Of a DNA stretch of 64,000 bases, positions 58,290-64,000 are shown piece by piece. The stretch lies in NCBI GenBank assembly GCA_030998225.1, contig JAPYXD010000522.1, positions 7,564,001 through 7,628,000 on the forward strand. The letters run 5' to 3'. The stretch's first letter is position 1. Every line of letters begins with the position of its first letter. Under the pieces are notes generated by a model. That model saw only the letters and a list, made by a program, of their open reading frames with translations. It was not told the origin of the DNA and did no database searches. Source of the stretch: Diplolepis rosae (lineage: Eukaryota > Arthropoda > Insecta > Hymenoptera > Diplolepididae). The position numbers and the translations under genes were made by a program.

Positions 58290-59537
58290 AAATCAAGTAC
58301 TGCAGAGAGCGAAGACATTATAATATCTCCAACTCATTGCTATGGAATTATTGAATTTTTAACGATTTTCAGTGCACTTGCCAGTTATGCGATTTGCAAG
58401 GAATGCAGACACAGTATCATCTTCGAAGAAACAGGAAATTGTGGCTTGGTTTAAAAAATGTGCTGTTTTGTATATGTGTTAGAAAATAAATTTATTCCAG
58501 GCCTTTGGTGGAAAATTCGTATGAAATTAATAGAAAAATTGTACTTGTAATGAGACTGTTATAGAGGTTAAAGGTTGCTAAAGAGGAAATAAATATTCCT
58601 ACGAAACTCCTGTGAAACATATTCATGCCGTGTTGAAGGCAGTGTTTAACTTTTTGTACAAGAAAGCAATTAAAGAGGAGCAAGGAAATAAAAAAAAGGA
58701 AGATCTGACACTGATATAAAAGTTACTGGTGATGGATCGTGGAATAAACGTATGACTTTACGTCACATTACGGATTAATCACCCTTGTGGGTTACTACAC
58801 TGGAAAAGTTTTGTTTCTAAAATCGAGTTACTGCCAAGGTTATACTCAAGCAAAAGCAAATAAAACTCATGTGGATTTCGAAAAATAGTTTCAAAATCAC
58901 AAAGAAGACTGTATCGCAAATCATACACGGAAAAAAATGTGTAGCTCTCAAGGATTTTTTAGGTTATATCAGCCATATTTATGGTTAGGATAGTTAATAA
59001 CATAGCTGGAACAGCGATATGTTTCTTTGTATCAGCTACAAATTTTTTTCTGTGTAGCGGCTTCGCGGGAAGGAATGGAAATAGACGAAATCAAAGAGTT
59101 CAGAACATATTAAAAAACTGGAAAACTTGGAGAAAAAGGGAAATTGACCGATACTCTTATGAAGAAATGAATGAAATATTACGGCTTGGTTATTCGTCGA
59201 AATGTTAACTTTCTTGACAATATGGAAAAAGCTATAATGACTACATAACCTCTTCACCCAGATGTACAGAAACATATCTCGTCTATTTATAAAGATTTAT
59301 CAAATATAGATTTGCTTGAGAGGTACTTAGGCGAGTACACGCAAAATCCAAATGAAAATTTTAATGCATCTGTATGTCGACTATCTCAAAAACATCTTCA
59401 TGCCGGCATCAAAATTGTTGAAATTGCCGCATACATAGCTGCTGGAATGTTCAAGGAAATATACTCTACAGTTTTGATAATTATGAACACGTTGGAGATA
59501 AAAGTGTGCCAGCAGTGCAAACTTTACGCTGATGCGT
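58290..59537 (+). pseudogene. decayed Mutator-like transposase
   Basis: Fragments of one arthropod Mutator-like transposase family appear in order on the plus strand but in shifting frames with stops. Residues resembling HCYGIIEFLTIFSALASYAI then FEETGN lie at about 58335-58443. EINRKIVLVMRLL lies at 58522-58560. The conserved VTGDGSWNKR lies at 58722-58751. LVGYYTGKV...KSSYCQ lies at about 58780-58850, followed by FQNHKEDC (about 58890-58913). GKLTD...YYGLVIRRN lies at about 59140-59200. A longer open stretch at 59255-59535 contains DLSNIDLLERYLGEYTQN and IVEIAAYIAAGMF and ends QQCKLYADA. At least four frameshifts and several stops rule out function. The 3' end is cut exactly where the 59538 element begins. 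Family assignment rests on remembered motif order, not a search, but motif density makes it strong. It would have encoded a DDE-type DNA transposase. Confidence 0.82.
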
Positions 59538-59873
59538 CCCAGGTGGAAAAGTCGGTTGGTACAGTTGGTACCGGGCCGAGAGTTGGCGCGGTACTGGCAT
59601 AGTAGTACAGCCTCAGTCCTGAGACCAAGTGTCGGCTAACAACCGACTTCGGAGTAATGCCAGTGCTAAACCAGTGCAGATTTCAGTGCTGGCATGGTAC
59701 CGATGTTCAGTACCGCGCCAGTACCGATAGATAACTTCCAGCCAGGTTACCGTTCGAAGCCACGTCGGTGGTAGACCGTGCTTATGCCAGCACTATGCCA
59801 GTACCGCGCCAGTACTGCGAATCCTTATGCGGTACCAGCGCGGTACCAAGCCGATTGTAAATTTCCACCTGGG
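59538..59873. mobile_element. 336-bp MITE with CCCAGGTGGAAA ends
   Basis: CCCAGGTGGAAA at 59538 and TTTCCACCTGGG ending at 59873 are terminal inverted repeats. The inside is GC-rich, with repeated GGTACCG and CCAGTACCGCGCCAGTACTG words. It interrupts the Mutator-like pseudogene, so it is younger. Sister copy at 32002-32192. Confidence 0.85.
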
Positions 59874-59896
59874 GTACGACAACGCGTGTTAGACCA

Positions 59897-60039
59897 GGGG
59901 TGCTATTCTCGAAATCGCTTGACTAATTTCCTTATGCGAAAGTATAGTCCTATCTTTTTTTGACTGCTGCCATTTAAAAAAGAAAGCACAATACATTTAC
60001 GTACGAAAATTACTCCAGTGAACTCGAGAATAGGACCCC
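59897..60039. mobile_element. 143-bp MITE with GGGGTCCTATTCTCGA-like ends
   Basis: GGGGTGCTATTCTCGA at 59897 and TCGAGAATAGGACCCC ending 60039 are 16-bp inverted ends with one mismatch. No coding capacity. Confidence 0.7.
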
Positions 60040-60381
60040 AGGCAGGAGCCTCGCAGCTTGAAGTCTTGAACAGGACGAAAGAGGCTTGTACAGCAGGCAG
60101 ACTGTAACAAATAGAGCAGAATGAGTTTTTTTAAGAAACGGAAGGGCAATTATATGGGCCTTGAATTGTAGATTAGCTCCAGACACCGGCAAGTTTACAA
60201 AAACCTTCACTTTTCTAGACCGAAAACTTTTAACACGTTTTTCTCAAAATCTCTTTTTTTTTCAAATTGCCGCGAAACGTAACTTGAAAAATATTAATTC
60301 AATCGTAATGTCCCGGTGCATGCATATGCATAATTGAATTCCCCACTAGATGAAAAATATCTCTGTTTTTTTTGTTCCACA

Positions 60382-61345
60382 CCCAGAAAACAGTTTCTTT
60401 GAATCAAAGAAACATTTCTTTAATATGCGGCCAAAGAAAAAATGTCTTTGAGTTGAAGAAAGTTTTGTTGATTCAAACAAATTTTCTTTAATGTAAGCAA
60501 ATCTATTTCTTTGGATCAAACAACATTTTTTCGAATTAACAAAACTTTCTTTAATTCAATGAAATTTTTTCTTTGACCGTATATTAAGGGGTAACACCAC
60601 TGTAAGGGCCCCAAAAAAAGTGTTTTTTGACCATTTTTATAGGCCGTAAGGAAAGGTGATAAAGAATAATACTTGGGGTAGTTATTGAGCATATATTCAA
60701 GTATATTACAAAAAAATGTTGTAGGAAAATATTACAAAATTTCGACACTGCAGCAATTCTCCCGAGGCATGTTGAATTTGAGGCGATCTGGGGCACGCAC
60801 TATAATTGGTGCGAATTTGCAGCTGGAAAAAAGAAAAAAATCTATGTAATCTACGTGAGTGTAGCTAGTGAACCACGTAGTGGATTTTAGAAATATTGAT
60901 TTTTGTGTAATTGGCGAGTGTTTGAATAAAGTCGTTCAATTTTCACAAAAAAAAGAGACAGTCACTTGTTAATAAATATTGCTTAAAGTAACTAATCAAA
61001 AATTCCCTACGTGGTTCACTTTGAAATTTTATTTCAAAGTTGCGGATAAAATTCCAAATAAAAAGATTTAAAATTGTTAGAGAGTTATGCTGCGTGCCGT
61101 TTTGAAAAATCATATTTCGAGAAGAACGGGTTTGAAGTTTTTGAGATATGTTATAGATATGAACAAATGAACAAATTATACTCTTAGAAAACTCTTACTT
61201 TTTGCTCATATTTTTGCCTTATATTTTAAAAGGTTCAAAGCATCTTTTAAGCCAATAAAAGAGAAAATGGTTTCTAAAGTGGTGTTACCCCCTAAAGAAC
61301 AGTTTCTTTGATTCAAATAAACTGTTTTCTCAGTGCAGGACAGAA
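60382..61345. mobile_element. CACCCAGAAAA-family MITE split by a TTAA element
   Basis: The left part (60382-60583) begins CACCCAGAAAACAGTTTCTT, with TTTGAATCAAAGAAA words; the right part (61297-61345) contains AGTTTCTTTGATTCAAATAAACTG and ends TTTTCTCAGTG. Together they form one foldback of the family seen at 11973 and 14835, separated by the 60584-61296 insertion. Confidence 0.7.
60584..61296. mobile_element. piggyBac-like short element with GGGGTAACACCACT ends
   Basis: TTAAGGGGTAACACCACT on the left and AGTGGTGTTACCCCCTAAA on the right give inverted ends of about 16 bp. TTAA flanks on the left and a one-base-changed copy (TAAA) on the right suggest a TTAA target. An internal inverted repeat GTGAACCACGTAG (near 60868 and 61010) is present. 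No transposase frame. Confidence 0.75.
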
Positions 61346-61920
61346 AAAAGTCCTATAGTGCCTTCCGATAAACACTATTGATGCCGAGGTCGTGATTGCA
61401 ACAAATGCAACTCCGCAAATAACATTTAAAAACTCATTATAAAATAATTTTTTGTACTCCGAAATGTTAATAATCTTCAAAAGGTAAATAATCTGATTAC
61501 AGATGTAATTCTTCAGACTATTCGATTTTTTAAAATTCAGACCATCCAAATAGTTTTCAATATTTCAACATTATAATTGGATTTCAGGAACCAGACTCGT
61601 TTTATAGGGGAGCTGAAGTCACAAAAATTCAATAGAAAGGCTGCTTCATCCAAAGAGATCATACCATTGGTTTCTATGAAATTAGACGTTCTATTGAATT
61701 CTTATCAGTTGTTTTTACCGGGTAGCAGAGTTTGCATGTTTCAGAGGAATCAAAATTTTATGAATTTTAAAGTTGAGTAGTCTCAAGAATCAGAATAGCA
61801 TACGTTTAAAAAACTGTAATAATTGGAGCAGTGAGGGTGGTTTCTTTAATATTGGAAAACTGTAATATGTAAATTAGAGTACGTAAAAAACTTCATAAGT
61901 TTGTTGGTTTTATTACAAGA
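61346..61920. other. no gene recognised
   Basis: AT-rich. Short frames at 61313-61549 (minus) and 61577-61780 (plus) have no motif or context and look like chance. Confidence 0.5.
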
Positions 61921-61959
61921 AGTTAACAACTTGTGAAATTAGATGTACATTTGAGCTGA

Positions 61960-62155
61960 AAGCTCTTGAAGTATCTTGAAGTATGTGAAATATCCTGAAA
62001 TACACTGAAATATCTTGAAGTATGCGCAATATCCCAAAGTACATTGAAATATCTATAAGTATGTGAAATATCCTGAAGTATTTTGAAACATCTTGAAGTA
62101 CTTTTAACTATTTCAAAGTACCTTGAAATATCCTGAAATATTTTGTAATCAGAAG
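61960..62155. repeat. minisatellite with about 10-bp period
   Basis: Degenerate units such as ATCTTGAAGT, ATGTGAAAT, ATCCTGAAAT and ACATTGAAAT follow head to tail for about 18 units, with a higher-order period near 39 bp. The minus-strand frame through it shows matching ISHTSRYF-type peptide repeats, which are a consequence of the DNA repeat. Confidence 0.85.
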
Positions 62156-62200
62156 TAGGTTTTAGTGACAATTTTGCAAACAAATTTACAGTTAATTCCA

Positions 62201-64000
62201 ATAGTATACAACTCTTCCAGTTTTATTTTCTCTCTACAAACACTTTTCCTAAAAAGTTTACTAAAATGAAGCTGATATTTTAAAAGGAACTTTGCATAAT
62301 ACCAAAAATAAGGTAATGAAGATTTTGATTAATTTTGAATCACGATACATAATTTTGAAATTTTTGATTCATTACCATTGAATGGAATTTACAGATTTTT
62401 TTTTACTTAGCAGGCAGAGGATTTTTGAAGACGCAGGGTGTACAGCATAAAATGAGCTCAAAAAAGGGGAAATAAGGTGATTTTTTCGCAAAAATGGGAA
62501 AAGATACGAATTTATAGATCCATCTGCAACAAAATCGCAACTAAATAGGACTTCAGAATCTTTTAACCAAACAATAATATTTAAGAATCCAAATTTAGAA
62601 TCGCAACAAGTTCGAAAAGAATTGCCAAATAAAATCAATCAAAATACACTTAACGACTGCAAATATTGAACAAGCTCTTAATTCACTAAAATTCTCACAT
62701 CCCTATTCAACTTCGAGAAAATCTGATAAAAAAATTTCCGCAAATAATTCACCAAGTAAAACAGCAATCAATAATTTACGAAATAATAATCTACCGATAC
62801 AACCTACCGAAATTGATGAATTTACCATCAAACCAACAAGTCTCTCTACGAGATGCTTTAGAGATTGTTCCATATTTCGAAGGATCAAGTAATGTACCAT
62901 TAACTGTTTTTATTTGAAAATCTAGGCGAAGTACGTTATAGTTTTTTTGGCACACAATTTCGAGAAACAGAAATATCTTTTGGAAACTGATTTATACATC
63001 TAGCAAAAATACATTTAACATTTTTTGGTCCTTGCCGTAGACGAATATATTTATTTGTATTACCTAAACTGAGTTTTTGGAAATTAGTCTTTGTGCGCGC
63101 TCGTATGCGAAGATAATTTTCCCGCTTAATTCAAATATTATATTTTTAATGAAAAAAAGGGAAGATTTTCGAGAATAGGGGAAAAAAGTGAATTGTTCAA
63201 GAAAAGGGGAAACAAAGAAAAAAAGGGGAAGACTGTGCACCCTGAAGACGAGTCTGAGCCCTGGAGGCTCGGACACGAGCAGTTTTTCCATTTCCTTGTT
63301 GAATTCCGGTGCAGTTAAAGCCGTTGTTTGCTCTGATGTTTGCTTTTCGCACCCGGGAAACACTTCTCTGCATGTCTCTTTCGAAATCGATCGCAATCGC
63401 AAATAAGAGTTTCGTATAAAGAGATTTGGTTTGGACTTCCTTTGAGTTGAAGAAATCCTTTGGTTTCAAGTTGGAGTATAAGAGTAACAACTCGTGAAAG
63501 TAGTACGCATCCTCGTTTCGTCATTAGTACTGCAAACACGTAACGGTCCGTTCATTTTATAGACAACACTCTCCTGTACAAAACACGTCGACAAATAATG
63601 TTATTTATTATTAAAGCGATAGGGTCGCTTGACCCAGAGGATAATGATTTTTCGCCAATTATCTTTGGTCTCGTTACAAAGACTGAGTTAGAGTCAACGA
63701 TTGTAATCTGTGTCTCATTAATTCATAAAGAAAATAATTTAAAATAGGCCGTAGAGTTACTCACGAAAATACTTTTCGTTGTTAACTGAATTGGTGGAGA
63801 CATCTAGTGTGGGTGGAATTTCAGAAGCTGGATTGGTGGCTCCATCTTATGTTAGAAGAAGAAATTTCGTTAGTCCCGATCGATAGTTTGCCGACGTTTT
63901 TTGACTGTTGCTAATGGTTACATACTAACTGTTTGCAGTAATCCTTGTTATCATTATCCTTATCTACAAACTAGAAATATATATATGTTTTTGAATGTAA
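62201..64000. other. no gene recognised; one GC hairpin
   Basis: Low-repeat sequence. At 63249-63271 GTCTGAGCC pairs with GGCTCGGAC around a 5-nt loop (9 bp with one G-U). Overlapping frames at 63064-63539 on both strands share this GC-richer patch and lack motifs. Confidence 0.4.

Noticed and set aside
61923..62201. Frame with SHTSRYF peptide repeats
   Set aside because: Translation of the 10-bp/39-bp minisatellite; all repeat character is explained at the DNA level.

Overview
This is a strongly AT-rich, intron-bearing animal genome segment, most likely from an insect. A parasitoid or gall wasp would fit, but the species cannot be fixed from the sequence. It has one confidently recognised host-gene exon and a very dense load of short, mostly palindromic non-autonomous DNA transposons (MITEs). 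Nearly all long open frames are chance frames or frames inside palindromes.

Host gene. On the minus strand, 50755..50541 is an internal exon carrying the start codon and first 27 codons of split ends (spen; SHARP/MINT family). The N-terminus of its first RRM is plain, and the exon is bounded by a good acceptor and a good donor. A GC- and CpG-rich block to its right (about 50780-51900) probably holds the 5' leader and promoter. I found no second spen coding exon between the donor and base 1, so most or all of 1-50540 is probably the first coding intron. If so, the repeats, palindromes and GC islands described there lie in spen pre-mRNA. 52000-64000 would be upstream intergenic DNA.

Mobile-element layer. 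At least seven families recur. (1) TA-flanked MITEs with CTCTCTAAATCTGAATCAG ends, about ten copies. (2) TA-flanked elements with CACGGAGAAAC ends, two small and one of 1.3 kb. (3) TA-flanked elements ending CACTGAGAAAA or CACCCAGAAAA with TTTGATTCAAAGAAA interiors. (4) Foldbacks with TTTAAGGCCATGGATCAACC-like ends, several carrying a GTCACGTGAC E-box. (5) Foldbacks built of TCGGATTGATTCGGATTG words. (6) TTAA-flanked piggyBac-like short elements. (7) CCCAGGTGGAAA-ended GC-richer elements. No intact transposase is present. The only recognisable transposase is a heavily frameshifted Mutator-like pseudogene (58290-59537) cut by another MITE. Nested insertions, tandem duplications and one in-window empty site allow partial ordering of events.

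Hammerhead-like RNA motifs. CTGATGA ... GAAAC motifs with a complementary stem II occur at 33754, 53595, 53928 (minus), 54116 and 57268, with decayed copies at 36804 and 57458. Two face each other inside a near-perfect 380-bp palindrome. Penelope-like retroelements are the best-known carriers of such motifs, so 52130-57500 may be debris of such elements.

Region by region: 1-11500 MITEs, tandem duplications and an E2F-like tandem repeat; 11970-20070 CACTGAG/CACCCAG-family arrays and foldbacks; 20070-32000 the least repetitive part, with an unusual GC-rich inverted-repeat element (21700-22004) and a small hairpin (22824-22890); 32000-50050 nested MITEs; 50541-51900 spen 5' end; 52130-57500 rearranged repeats with hammerhead-like motifs; 57664-61340 GC insert, Mutator pseudogene and nested MITEs; 61960-62150 a minisatellite with about 10-bp period.
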